DNA of 64,000 bases from Panopea generosa (taxonomy: Eukaryota; Mollusca; Bivalvia; Adapedonta; Hiatellidae), in the NCBI GenBank assembly GCA_029582155.1, contig CM055901.1, forward strand, positions 57,100,740 through 57,164,739, read 5' to 3'. The translations under genes and the position numbers were made by a program. Shown here one piece after another: positions 22,232 to 32,997 of the stretch; the first letter of the stretch is position 1; each line of letters starts with the position of its first letter. The notes beneath the pieces are model-generated. The model had not been told where the DNA came from. It saw only the letters and a list, made by a program, of their open reading frames with translations, and searched no databases.

Positions 22232-22434
22232 AGGCCATTATAAATTAATTGCTAGATTTTATCAACCCCCTCCCCCCCTGCCCCCCGCCCCCACCCGGCC
22301 CCTAATTTTCATGCCGCCCTGACCCTTTTTATTTTCATAAAAATTTTCATGAAAATAAAAATTAAATCTTTCCAACCTCCCTGTTTTTAAGAAAAAATTG
22401 GACTGTAATCTAGCAATTAATTACTAAATGGCCT
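22232..22434. mobile_element. MITE with 27-bp inverted ends and a C-rich centre
   Basis: GGCCATTATAAATTAATTGC (from 22233) pairs with GCAATTAATTACTAAATGGCC (ending 22433), and the inner TAGATT/AATCTA extends the match. Two further features lie inside: a C-rich stretch (22264-22302, runs of 5-7 C) and a 12-bp perfect inverted pair TTTTATTTTCAT/ATGAAAATAAAA around 22327-22360. About 200 bp, no coding sense, foldback structure: a miniature inverted-repeat element. Target duplication not clear. Confidence 0.75.
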
Positions 22435-22576
22435 GACTGATTCTGAATCAAACTGATGTGTTTTCTCTAGATCGTCTTGTTTCCAACTTCCAAGAACATA
22501 ATAACACCTTCATCTGTGCTATTGAGAGTGAATTGTATAAGCTGTATCATAACCTTGTTTCAATGTAAATTGAGAT

Positions 22577-22690
22577 AATGAATGAATGAATGAATGAATA
22601 GGGTTTTACGGCCTACCAACACATTATAGGTTATTCGACACCAACAGGAAGGAAGATTCCAGGTTCACTCTACATGTACAAAAACAACAA
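22577..22690 (-). mobile_element. 3' end of an (ATTC)n-tailed retroposon
   Basis: Read on the minus strand, GTAGGCCGTAAAACCCTATT runs into five ATTC units. A conserved GGCGTAAAAC-like end followed by (ATTC)n is typical of CR1/L2-type LINEs and the SINEs that use them, as I recall. The body upstream (to about 22690) is short and shows no reverse-transcriptase motif, so this is a 5'-truncated copy. Confidence 0.5.
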
Positions 22691-22793
22691 ATTAACAAAC
22701 AGATTAAAAAAATACATCAACAAATGAATATGCAGAATGAACCTAGAACCTTGATACCTGCAGAACTGCAGAGTTTCAGCAAATTCTATCGTA

Positions 22794-23054
22794 TTACTCA
22801 ATTTGTTGCTCTTTACGACATGCATAAGCCACAGTGATCCTATTCTTGCCATCACTCATGGCTCCCTGGAACCACACAGAGGTGGATAATTTAACCACAA
22901 TAGTGAACATGACAAAAAATGATAAAATGAACATGACACCCATTAGGAGGATTCCTACCCCTCTGCAGAGATCGACAGTGATTCTATTCTTAGCAGGAAC
23001 TGAGATAAAGTTTAATATACATGTATACTCAAACACAAAAGAAAGTGTGCACAT
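22794..23054 (-). CDS. Weak candidate: membrane-segment open frame
   Basis: The minus-strand frame contains a hydrophobic run GVGILLMGVMFILSFFVMFT then IVVKLSTSVWFQGAMSDG and a charged end KNRITVAYACRKEQQIE before the stop. It looks like a last exon with one transmembrane helix. A nearby acceptor-like CTCTGCAG sits before the hydrophobic run on the minus strand. NRITV occurs twice in the frame, so an internal duplication may have produced part of it. No family recognised and no partner exon. It could be chance in AT-rich DNA. Confidence 0.2.
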   Translation of the reverse strand: MCTLSFVFEYTCILNFISVPAKNRITVDLCRGVGILLMGVMFILSFFVMFTIVVKLSTSVWFQGAMSDGKNRITVAYACRKEQQIE

Positions 23055-23059
23055 TTATA

Positions 23060-23830
23060 ATTTTGATTTTCTGAAAATCCAATGATGGAATACTATCATA
23101 TGTGGTATCAGTTTTTTAGCTTATTCAATTACCTTTCTAACCAATATGTTTATTTTACTGTTTCGAATTTGGATAAAATGTATGATGCGTCTACTTGGAT
23201 TAGGGGTCAAAAATAAAAACTACACAAAAAGCCAAAGGGATGTTTTCTTGCATAGTTACCTCTGCCCAGCATCATTAAGGCGTTGATATGCTGACGTTCT
23301 GATAGTCGTGGCATTTTCGCTGTTATAAATTTTAAAAATCTACAGTGATATTCTTATACATGTGTGAAAGAATGTAGAGAAAACAAGGGTTGCCACTTGT
23401 ACTTATGTATACATGTTCCGCATGGAAATCCTGCAAAATCGCAATTCAGGCTTATACATAATAACTAGCCATAGTTTGATTTTTCATTGTGGCTTTAAAT
23501 GTAACAACAAATATTCTTATGTTTCAAATTTGACAACTTTATTCTTTGTAGAATTAAAATAATAATAAAAAAAAAAAGTGCACACTTTCTTTTGCGTTTA
23601 AGTATATAGTTAGTTTATATTAAAGTTCCTATCTGTACTACACTTGTACAACCATACTGACATATGTACCATATACTCTCCTATCAATACCTCTTACACC
23701 CTAATAATAAACATGTTTTATGGCTTTTACACACACTTAATACAATTTAAACTTTTTGATTTCTCAGGCTAAAATGAATGATCTTCCACTCCAACCCCCA
23801 TCCAGCTAGTCCTTTTGCAAAATGCATCAC
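23060..23830. other. No gene seen
   Basis: AT-rich DNA. A poly-A stretch lies at about 23566-23577. GTGTGCACATTTATAATTTT near 23044 and GTGCACACTTTCTTTTGCGT near 23578 are short facing sequences of uncertain meaning. Confidence 0.35.
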
Positions 23831-23834
23831 TCTG

Positions 23835-23850
23835 GGAGGTGTGGGTGGGT

Positions 23851-23887
<37 letters not shown>

Positions 23888-23890
23888 GGG
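23835..23890 (+). repeat. Poly-G tract, 36 consecutive G
   Basis: G run at 23851-23886 preceded by GGTGTGGGTGGGT. Strong potential for G-quadruplex DNA on the plus strand. Length is likely to be polymorphic or partly an assembly artefact. It gives rise to a spurious poly-Gly / poly-Pro pair of frames. Confidence 0.95.
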
Positions 23891-24370
23891 AGCATTTAAT
23901 TTGGAATTTTACTGTATATTGGTACAGATTGGTGATATTAAGGTATTTCAAAGAAAATATATGGTAAGAAAGATAATATAAACTGTCACTTTAGGTATTT
24001 TAGTGTCAATATCTTAAATATTTAAGAAATTTTAATGAGTGATTTTATAATATGCCTTAAAAGGTTTACTGGTATAATGAAATATGGAAATTACATATGT
24101 TTATATACATGAAATTAAAATATTTAAAACTTAATGTTGCGATTTTGATAGAAACCTCTTTTGCTGTCAAAGGTTCTTTAATAGTTCCAATAAAAAATAA
24201 AACCACAGATTAGAATGTCTATTTTAAAACGAAAATTTAATATCAAAGACATATTCCTTAATCATGTCATGATGATGTATAAATAAAAAAAAGTATGTTA
24301 GTGTTTTATCCGCACTAGTTAACCCTTTACTCCATAGATACCCGTTTTCCCGAACCAATCACAGAAGGCC
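23891..24370. other. No gene seen
   Basis: AT-rich; nothing recognised. Confidence 0.4.
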
Positions 24371-24373
24371 TTT

Positions 24374-24440
24374 GAAAACAGTGCAGGAAGAGTTCAGATT
24401 GCTCGTAACAAGCAATCTGAACACTTCCTGCACTGTTTTC
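24374..24440. repeat. 30-bp-stem hairpin, 7-nt loop
   Basis: The left arm at 24374-24403 and right arm at 24411-24440 are complementary at 29 of 30 positions around the loop CGTAACA. Arm text begins GAAAACAGTGCAGGAAG and turns at TTCAGATTGCT. The sequence GCTCGTAACAA also occurs at 56572 beside dispersed block P, so the hairpin may be an end of, or a foldback within, that repeat family. Confidence 0.9.
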
Positions 24441-24444
24441 TATT

Positions 24445-25172
24445 CTTGTCAGTTAATATAAACATAATTCACCCATTGCTGATATGTGGTGAATTAATGC
24501 TTTCAACTTGGAAGAGTCCAAGAAAATGCTTATGGAGCAAAGGTTTAAACATAAGTATGATAGATGGATATGTTACATGCAGGCTATTTTAGAGTTTCAT
24601 TCATAATCAAGAAACGTATCACTTTATCAGGAAATGTTAATTGATTGCCATATATGGATCCATTGAAACCTAATTCAATTAAAGGACAGCTGCATTCTTG
24701 GGCTGTCAAAACCGGATAATTAAAGACAGATTAGAACCAAGTTTAGCAGGGAATATCTTAGAAAAACAAGTAATTCCTCTTTTCAAGATCTTCACAAATA
24801 CTATCATCAATTATTATCAGAGGGTCAAGATCTACAGTTGGGTTGAAACAGCAGATCATAGGAAATTGTCAATGAAATGGCAATATGGCCCTGTCATTTT
24901 TGTTTCATTTAGATTTACAAAGTTTATTTAGGAATTACAAGCTTTTCAAGGCAAATAAAGGAGATTGTTTTAGGGGGACATTTATCATGATAATTGAAAT
25001 TGTAAGTTGGTGAAGTTAAATAGTCAAGTGCTGTTAGACCTTTTTGCCAGATGTTATCTGTACATAAATTATAATAGTCTCAGTTGGCTTGAAAGCGGTG
25101 ACCTAGTTGTAGTTTGCACATGTCTCAACATAATGCTGATGTTGTATTTAGCATCTTATGTTGGTGCCCGAT
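24445..25172. other. No gene seen
   Basis: A 77-codon plus-strand frame at 24698-24931 has no recognisable motif and weak composition. The remainder is AT-rich. Confidence 0.35.
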
Positions 25173-25174
25173 CA

Positions 25175-25325
25175 GAGCCTTTAAGAGTAAGAGTGGTCTA
25201 AGTTGCCATCTCAATATTACTTACCTCTCTACACTGAGGTCTGGGGTTCAAGCCTAATTAAGTTTAATAACATTATGCAAGAGAGTTGGCCAGTAACTTG
25301 CAGACAAATGATGATTCTTGCAAGA
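25175..25325 (+). mobile_element. S3 SINE, 5' part, interrupted by a tandem array
   Basis: Head GTAAGAGTGGTCTAAGTTGC, CCATCTCAATATTACTTACC, CACTGAGGTCTGGGGTTCAA (B-box region), GGCCAGTAACTTGCAGACAA, then GATTCTTGCAAGATTCATTC, where the 29-bp array begins. The S3 3' end resumes at 26062. Confidence 0.8.
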
Positions 25326-26058
25326 TTCATTCTAGGATCCTGGTTCTTCTCAGATTCATTCTGGGATCCTGGTTTTTCTCAGATTCATTCTCGGATCCTG
25401 GTTCTTCTCAGATTCATTCTGGGATCCTGGTTTTTCTCAGATTCATTCTCGGATCCTGGTTCTTCTCAGATTCATTCTGGGATCCTGGTTTTTCTCAGAT
25501 TCATTCTGGGATCCTGGTTCTTCTTGGATTCATTCTGGGATCCTGGTTCTTCTCGGGTTCATTCTGGTATCCCAATTCTTCTCAGAATCATTCTGGGATC
25601 CAAGTTATTCTTAGATTCATTCTGGGGTCCTGGTTCTTCTCAGATTAGTTCTTGAATCCTGGTTTTCCCCATATTCATTCTGTTGTCCTGGTTCTTCTCA
25701 CATTCATTCTGGAATCCTGGTTCTTCTCAGATTCATTCTGGGGTCCTGGTTCTTCTCAGATTAGTTATGGAATCCTTGTTCTTCCCAGATTCATTCTGTG
25801 GTCCTGGTTCTTCTCAGGATCATTATGGAATCCTGGTTCTTCTCAGATTAATTATGGGATCCTGGTTGTTCCCAGATTCATTCTGTGGTCCTGGTTCTTC
25901 TCAGATTCATCCTGGGATTGTGGTTCTTCCCAGATTCATTCTTGGGTCCTGGTTCTTCTCTGATTCATTCTAGGATCCTGGTTATTCTCAAATTCATTCT
26001 GGGGTCCTGGTTTTTCTCAGGTATTCTGGGATCCTGGTTCTTCTCATATTCATTTAGA
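25320..26058 (+). repeat. 29-bp minisatellite grown from an S3 SINE tail
   Basis: Unit AGATTCATTCTGGGATCCTG GTTCTTCTC (29 bp, about 25 units). The ancestral S3 tail reads like TTCTACTCAGATTCATTCTG AGGTCTTCC, so the unit is an S3 segment. The frame closes every 87 bp (three units), which explains the long FILGSWFFSDSF-type frames in several registers. They are not proteins. Confidence 0.95.
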
Positions 26059-26110
26059 AATTTTCCTCTAATAAAACTAGATTGTATATATAACCCTCAT
26101 GGAGTTGAAA
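26059..26110 (+). mobile_element. S3 SINE, 3' end, right of the array
   Basis: CCTCTAATAAAACTAGATTG then ATATATAACC: the S3 3' end (CACTAATAAAACTGGATATG in other copies). With 25175-25325 it shows that the array arose inside one S3 copy. Confidence 0.7.
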
Positions 26111-26815
26111 AATGACATCAAACAATTTTGTTAGCTCTGCATATCATGAGATGTGTTTTGGGACTGGTTGGTGGTAGGGAGTATTGTGTAGCTGGGACAT
26201 GTTGGGCAGCTATACAATTAAGCATATTTTTCTGTTGTTATTTGGAAAAAAGGTTGTTTGGAACACCATTGACTTCAGGGAAATAGATACATTGTTGATC
26301 ATATTCATGTAAATTAATACTAGTCAGACTGCATATATTCATGATTTATTCCATATGTGATAGTTTTCTGGATTCTCATTCCAGGTTATTAAATTATTAA
26401 ATTTTCATATCAATTTGCACAATGTCGTATGTTGAAGCATTTGGAACAAAACCACCATGATGATAAAATAATTAATGTATAGAATTTATTGTGCTGCATT
26501 AATAATGCAGATTTTACAAGAAATAATATTGGCATTATTCAGAAATCAATATCATTGGTTATGTAGATTATAGTAAGCCTTCTGGATTTGTCTCCCTTTT
26601 ATTAACCTTCTTGGATGTTTGTTTGCCATTGTTGGCATTTTACACTCTATTTTTAAAACACCATGGTTGAAGAATTTTAGTTGGCTGTTTTCACTTATTT
26701 TTAAGCTAAATTTGTTAACATTTTAGAAATGAACTTTACTATATAATTTTTTATATACTTTTGTCTTTATTGTATGAATTTTTGGCTTTATTATAGAAAA
26801 TGATGGAATGTTTTA
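26111..26815. other. No gene seen
   Basis: AT-rich, no recognised repeat. Confidence 0.4.
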
Positions 26816-26905
26816 TTTGTGAGCTCATCTGAGCTCAAGTTAGCTTTTGTGATTATCCTGTGTCCGTCCTCAGTTCAATGTCCATCTATTTGTCATGCAT
26901 TCGTT
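26816..26905 (+). mobile_element. Fragment of the GGCCC-ended element (5' end)
   Basis: TGTGAGCTCATCTGAGCTCA, AGTTAGCTTTTGTGATTATC, CTGTGTCCGTCCTCAG resemble the 5' end of the family seen at 8.96 and 18.69 kb (GAGCT...GTCCGTC). The 3' end is absent. The 61-codon frame across it is incidental. Confidence 0.45.
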
Positions 26906-28985
26906 GTTAACCGCTGCCTAAAATATATAGTTTTGTCTTCATTGGATTTGCAGATGTATGTCACCGGCGGAGATTGTGGATGTCTCTGGGTGTTACGTCA
27001 CTAGATCACTGTGAGCTAGGTTTCAGTTGGATTTGGAGAATTAGCTTGATAGAGTTTTAGCTCACAGGTCACTAATGAAATGTCCCTTCGGTGATGCGAA
27101 TCAGTTCAGTATGACTTAAAATTATTTTAACACTTGTACAAGGATATTATACTCGACTTACAAGTTTCCAGTTTCAATCATTTAATAACACATCAGTTCA
27201 TTTATTTTATAAAACACATATACAAAGTTCCTCAAAAATGGTTAATCAAAGTTCTTAGAAGTAAAGCTTATGTTTTTTCTGAAATCTAAATAATGTAATT
27301 AATTCTAATCCGCCCGACTAATACAAGTCTCAGATTTGCCAATTAGTATTAATTAATAAATCTAAAACCTCAGCTCCTATGTACAATCTTAAATTTCCTT
27401 ATTTGTCTCTCTTCTTTTTCCTAAATGATAAAAATCTTTCTTTATATCATTTGTTCCTAAAATGCATTAACAAATTAAATTAACTTTGAATATTGCACAG
27501 ATAAAAATCATTTTTACAATTAACCAATAAATTTTAGTTTTACTTAGATTTCAACCAAAAGTTGTTGATATGCGAAAAGTTACTAATTAAGACTTCCTTA
27601 TCAAATGTAATCAACGTAATATAATCAACCAAAATATAACAATCAAACATGTCAAGGAAATGAGCATTTATGTAATTCTCATGTCAGCTCAAAATCAAAT
27701 GATTATATCAACATCTGGAGGCTTTTATCCAGATTAATAATATTCGGATTTTATAACTGATTGACTAAGATTTTAACATTAGATATGACAAGGAAATAAA
27801 AATAAATACCTTTTATTAATTCAAAATATGGTTGTTATCAAAATATCAAGGGTTACCTTTTACAACATGGCTTGTGTAATGATTTCTCTAATTAAACTTG
27901 TATATCAACAACATTCTCACCTAACAAAGCTCTACAAATATCAGACAAATATACTATTTTGCAATAAACATAACTGATTTTTTTTAGCTTTTACATTTTT
28001 AATTGAAATTTATTATTTTTATTTATTTTATAATTTTTTATATTTAATAACAGCACTAAAATAATAACAGTAAGCTTATGCCTGTTACATATATATGTAA
28101 AGTTTTTACTTCATTGGATTTGTAGATATATATATATATATATATATATAGTTTTGACTTCATTAAGTTATTTTATTTTTTTATTTTGTGAAACTTTCAT
28201 TAAATGGTTAGTGAGTTTCCTATCACTTCCATTGAGCATAGCTTTCCTCATTTCATGATGCATTTTTAACAAATTCTCCAATATGGTTTCTTTAATAATT
28301 TCTCACTTTAAAGCAGATTATGTTATTTTTGTTATCATATTTCTTATGGGGGCATAAATATAAAATTACCACTTGTAATGGTAATACTAGAATTAAACAT
28401 ACAAATATCATTGTGGTGTGGGGCAATTTCAGGGGAATTAACTCTTGTGACTCTCTTACCAGTATTAGATTTATGATATGTGCATATGGGTAATGTAATA
28501 TTTGCATTAAGAGATGGATAAGTAGCATATAGTAAAATATATATACTTATCTTATATGGTGTTTTTTATTTGAATTTTCACCTGTGAGAATGCAAATTAT
28601 TGAATACTTGACAACAGTGCAAATAACACATAATTCTGTACAGTTTTCATGTATACTAGTTACCTGATACATTTGCAACACTAAATATTATCAATTTGGT
28701 ACAGTTGGTTTCTTTGTTTTGTTTTTTACCATCATGTTTAATTACAGGGCTACGTTTAGCACCATTAAATATGTTTATTATGTTTATAAACGCAAACGGT
28801 GACCATACAAACGAAAAGTAAACGGAAATCGGTCTACTCAGCGCTTTCCCTCCATTTCTCATTAAGTCATGTGATTAGACGCAAACAGACAGCTCACGGA
28901 GGTGTTTGCTCTGTTAGCAAACATTTAAAGCAAATATGTTGTTCAGCTGACTTCTGTTATCAAATATTTGTAAACAAATTAAATG
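26906..28985. other. No gene seen; (TA)n at 28123-28150
   Basis: Long AT-rich stretch, the least structured in the first half of the window. It has a (TA)14 microsatellite at about 28123-28150 flanked by a short duplication (TTTTACTTCATTGGATTTGT / TTTTGACTTCATTAAG). Small frames at 28292-28528, 28656-28862 and 28799-28990 show no motifs. Confidence 0.4.
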
Positions 28986-28997
28986 TTTAAGCGAACT

Positions 28998-29165
28998 GAA
29001 TGCAGCCAAGGTTAGATATAGAATACTTATCCAGTTTTGTTGATGGAGGTAGACCTTGGAATGAATCTACACATTTTTGGAGCCATCTGGGCTCTAACTC
29101 ACAACCTTAGCAATAAAAGCGGTTTTTAGATGGCGCCTTAGACCACTCGCCCATTGAGAATTCCA
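28998..29165 (-). mobile_element. S3-family SINE, damaged
   Basis: Minus-strand order: GGGCGAGTGGTCTAAGGCGC, CATCTAAAAACCGCTTTTAT, TGCTAAGGTTGTGAGTTAGA (B-box region), GGCTCCAAAAATGTGTAG, then TCCATCAACAAAACTGGATA. The middle of the tail is deleted relative to other copies. Confidence 0.75.
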
Positions 29166-29335
29166 TGTCATTTCATTCACATTTACATGACAGATAGAAA
29201 GTAGAAACAATCATATTTATAACAAAGTCAAGAAGGTCAAGCATTCAAATAACATTTTATAATAAGGCGATTCAATAATATATAGAGCAAAAAACAAGTG
29301 GTTGGTTGGTTGTCAAGTATTTAGCTTTGAAAAAG
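29166..29335. other. No gene seen
   Basis: Short linker between two minus-strand SINEs; nothing recognised. Confidence 0.4.
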
Positions 29336-29337
29336 TA

Positions 29338-29595
29338 AAAACAATTCAGTTATATCATGACGGTGTCTAATTGAGAGAGTTTCCTAAGTACTGGAACAGC
29401 AGAGTATCATGCCACAGATACATAGTAAATATGACACCCCACCCAGTCATATACTGACATCGGGCTGACCAGACCTAGAACTATCCTCTAGATGCTGAGC
29501 ACTCGGCAAGCAAGCTACTAGTACAATTTTTGAAGTATTTGGTATGACCTGGCTGGGGATCAAACCCACAACCACAGCTGCGGTTAGAAAAAATA
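29338..29595 (-). mobile_element. S1-family SINE, damaged head
   Basis: Minus-strand S1 body: GTTTGATCCCCAGCCAGGTC (B box), ATACCAAATACTTCAAAAAT, GAGGATAGTTCTAGGTCTGG, TCAGCCCGATGTCAGTATAT, CTGTGGCATGATACTC, GACACCGTCATGATATAAC. The first part of the head is missing or changed, so transcription competence is doubtful. Confidence 0.8.
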
Positions 29596-29744
29596 AGATA
29601 TGTATCTGCTGTCAGTGTTGCAAATGTTCAAATACTGATCACACCATCTTAAGGTTTAGTATTGTTGACCTTTATATTGTAAACAAGTCCTCAAATGATC
29701 ATGAAATTTAGTACTAAATCTGGTTTTTATATATATATATTGAT

Positions 29745-30905
29745 AGATAAACAGTAATGGTAATAACAATGATAATAAAATAACACATCAGTAATGATGA
29801 TAATCACAACACTGATAATGATAATGACAATGCTGACAATAATAATCACAACACTGATAATGATAATGACAATGCTGACAATGATAATGACAACACTGAC
29901 AATGATAATGGACAACACCAGCAATGATAATGACAACACTGACATTGATAATGGACAACACTGACATTGATAATGGACAACACTAACAATGATAATGACA
30001 ACACTGACAATGATAATGACAACACCAGCAATGATAATGACACCACTGAGAATGATAATGGCAACACTGACAATGATAATTGCAACACAAGCAATGATAA
30101 TTACAACAATGATAATGATAATTACAACACTGATAATGATAATAACAACACTGACAATGATAATGACAACACCCACAATGATAATGACAACACTAACAAT
30201 GATAATGATAACACTGATAATGATAATGACAACACCCACAATTGATAATGACAACACTGATAACGATAATGACAACACTGACAATGATAATAATGACAAC
30301 ACTGATAATGCTAATTACAACACTGACAATGATGATGACTACACTGACAATGATGATGACAACACTGACAATGATGATGACAACAACAGCAATGATGATG
30401 TCTTCACTGACAATGATGATGACATCACTGACAATGATGATGACTACACTGACAATGATAATGACAACACTGACAATGATATTGACAACAACAGCAATGA
30501 TAATGACAGCAATGATAATGACAACACTGACAACGATAATGACAGCACCAGCAATGATAATGACAATACTGATAATGATAATGACAACACTGACAATAAT
30601 GATGACAACACTGACAATGACAATGACAACACTGACAATGATAATAACAATTAAAATAAAACAACAAAATTGACACAATAACAGGGACAATGGTAATGAT
30701 AACAACAACATATATAACAATCAACAATAACATCAATAACAATAACACTGACAATGGTAATGTCAACTTTAACAAATTAACCATAACACTGGCAATTACA
30801 GTGCCAAATTGGCGTGGAAATAATAAAATGAATAATAATAACAATAATAAAAATGATAATAAAAGCAATATTTGTAATAGTAATGATAATGATAACAATT
30901 GTGAT
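29745..30905 (+). repeat. 21-bp-based minisatellite rich in GATAATGACAACACT
   Basis: Dominant unit GACAATGATAATGACAACACT (21 bp) with 18-, 24- and irregular units. About 40 units lie between 29785 and 30650, with decayed AATGATAA-rich sequence on to 30905. Units in threes leave all forward frames and the reverse frames open (TDNDND, MTTLTMI, VVIIIVS). The resulting 100-220-codon frames have no start context and no conserved content beyond the repeat. Confidence 0.95.
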
Positions 30906-32860
30906 ACTGATAGAACAATAATAATAATATCAATGATTTTAAATTTTAAGAGAAAGTATAACTTTGCAGTCATATTTCGTTTGAGACTATACACGTATCT
31001 TCTGGTATATTTTCTTCACTAATCTCTAAATCTTTGCTAATAGTACATTATTGAGACAGGTTGTTTTTTACTTTTTGTGTTCAAAGATTTACAGATTAGC
31101 GAAGTTTGGTCTGAGACGTAATACTGTGTAATCTCTCATGTAATCCAGTTATATTGGTTTTCCTTCAGGGATAAGTGACTTGTACACGTATAATATCATT
31201 TTTAAACTTTCTTTTGTTCGTACACTTTTATTTTGCGATTTTTCACAAATGCTTTTCTGCCCATGTTTGCATGTATGTGTTTATACTTAGTTGTGTGTTC
31301 CTTGTGACTTTATTTGCTATGATCAGTTTTAGGGTAAACAATTACTTATCTTGTTTGGATACAACCAGTTATTAGTGTGACAAATCAAATTTCTAAATCT
31401 CCAGTGGACACAATACCATCTCAACAGTAGTGTGTGTTTTATTGCCTTTAATTCGTGTAACCAGATATTTCTAAAGTACTGAATGATCTATCGGAGGTTT
31501 TGAAATCTACTTCTTTTCATAATTGATTTTGAGAAATATTTCTTTTCAAATTATGAATCGGTAGGAAATTGTACCATTTATGTATATCCAGCAGTCTGTG
31601 TAAACGACTGTTGAGATTTATAATCTCGGGAGAATATTAATCTATTGACAAAATATGGCATTAGAAATTATTACTATGAGCGTTTAAAAGAGTTCATTTG
31701 ATTTGACATGATGGGAAAATGTTAAAACTCCGCTGGTGTGGAGTTCAGAATTTTATTGACTTTATGGAAATTGCGGGTAGAATTCATCGCCAAGTACATG
31801 CCATTAGCATTACAAACCTTCAGATCAAATATTATCTATTGTGTATGTGATACTGCACATAGATATCAATATTGCTTTATGGACTTTTTTATAAATCCAA
31901 CGTGATCAGTGTATTAATGGTGCGCTTTCATGTGAAAGAACCTGTACTTTATAGCTGGCAGTTAAAAATGTGACGACAATACTTTCGTTTATTACTAAAA
32001 AAACATTTTCAATTAATTTTGTACAAAACAATGTAACAGAGACAGTACCATCATTCACCATTCCGATGTTTCTATTCATGCGGAGGTTATGAGTGCTTCG
32101 ATGTTTGTTTTGGGGTTATAAAAAAACCCTCACTAGTGTTCATTAAAACAGTTGCTATTTATTACAATATGTGAATTGACCGCGTCGAACTGCCTTATCT
32201 CAATGCTGTTTGGATTACCAGACTTGAGATTTTAATAAATCTCACTTTTTTGGATGGATTTCAGATAATTAAACAGTGAGCAAAAGTTGTTATGTGATTC
32301 GTTTATTGTGGATACCCCATGTATATATTCAGTTTGGAGATATCAAGGATGTTTATATTTTATTAGACAAAGGCGTAGTGTAAATAATGTCAACGTAGTT
32401 ACACATGTGCACACTGAGGCAGTTTAAAGACTATAGCGTTTTATGCGGTTCAGTTTGTGTTATTAATAAAAAAACCTTACTTATACCAGTTGTTTGCAAA
32501 CATTGTCATATGTGTAACATTTTGTGAGAAGGGCTACTTTCCTATAACTATGCTGTCACCTACATATATGTGGAAATGTTAATCTCCGTATGAATTATAT
32601 GTGATACTATATTGATTTACATACAGTCTTACACTGCAAAGAGTCTGTGCAACTGAATTTTCTTGAATGTACTACCGAGTATGAAATTCATGTTAAAACA
32701 TGAATGTTTTAGATTTTAACTTGATACATATACAAAGTACCTGTATATAATTTATAAAATCAACATATATGGTATGCAAAACATTACAATAGACACATTT
32801 AGGAATCAGACAGAACTGTATAAGCTGCACTACAATCATGTGTTGCATGCACATTTAAAG
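30906..32860. other. No gene seen; single-copy-looking DNA before exon B
   Basis: This stretch is almost free of recognisable repeats, unusual for the window. If exon B (32864) is a true first exon, its promoter and 5' leader would lie here. I see no CpG-rich core or reliable TATA/Inr arrangement, only TGTATAAAAAG right at the ATG, which is too close to act as a TATA box for it. A 66-codon frame at 31175-31375 is hydrophobic and unassigned. Confidence 0.35.
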
Positions 32861-32863
32861 TAA

Positions 32864-32997
32864 ATGTATAAAAAGATGATGCCTTCGAGTGGAATGAGAG
32901 GACGCCATCTGTACGGACGGTCAGCAACAACACATCAGGAAAGTGTGAAGTTACGTCTCATCACCGTACAGCAGAGACCCCTGTCACTGAGCATCAA
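32864..32997 (+). CDS. Candidate coding exon B (R-x-LYGRS motif)
   Basis: An ATG-started frame, MYKKMMPSSGMRGRHLYGRS then ATTHQESVKLRLITVQQRPL and SLSI, to ATCAA|GTATGT at 32998. An in-frame stop lies just upstream of the ATG. It is GC-richer than its flanks, basic and Ser/Thr-rich, with no membrane segment. It exits in phase 2, the same as exon A at 21.4 kb. Both contain R-x-L-Y-G-R-S, encoded with synonymous differences (CTGTATGGCAGG versus CTGTACGGACGG), as expected if the peptide is under selection. I infer an alternative first exon of a host gene on the plus strand whose core lies outside the window. Other M codons at 32876 and 32879 could be used. Gene not identified. Confidence 0.45.

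Noticed and set aside
22834-23085. 83-codon plus-strand frame
   Set aside because: It overlaps the minus-strand hydrophobic frame, and its content is AT-driven with no motif.
25203-26115. Overlapping frames of FILGSWFFSDSF type
   Set aside because: A 29-bp unit closes in frame every 87 bp; the frames run through a SINE-derived minisatellite.
29727-30994. Several long frames (up to 221 codons) on both strands
   Set aside because: They follow from the 21-bp unit, which is a multiple of 3 and stop-free. Content is only the repeat (TDNDND, MTTLTMI, VVIIIVS).
32867-32875. TATA box at exon B (TATAAAAAG)
   Set aside because: It overlaps the start codons of exon B, too close to direct transcription of that exon.
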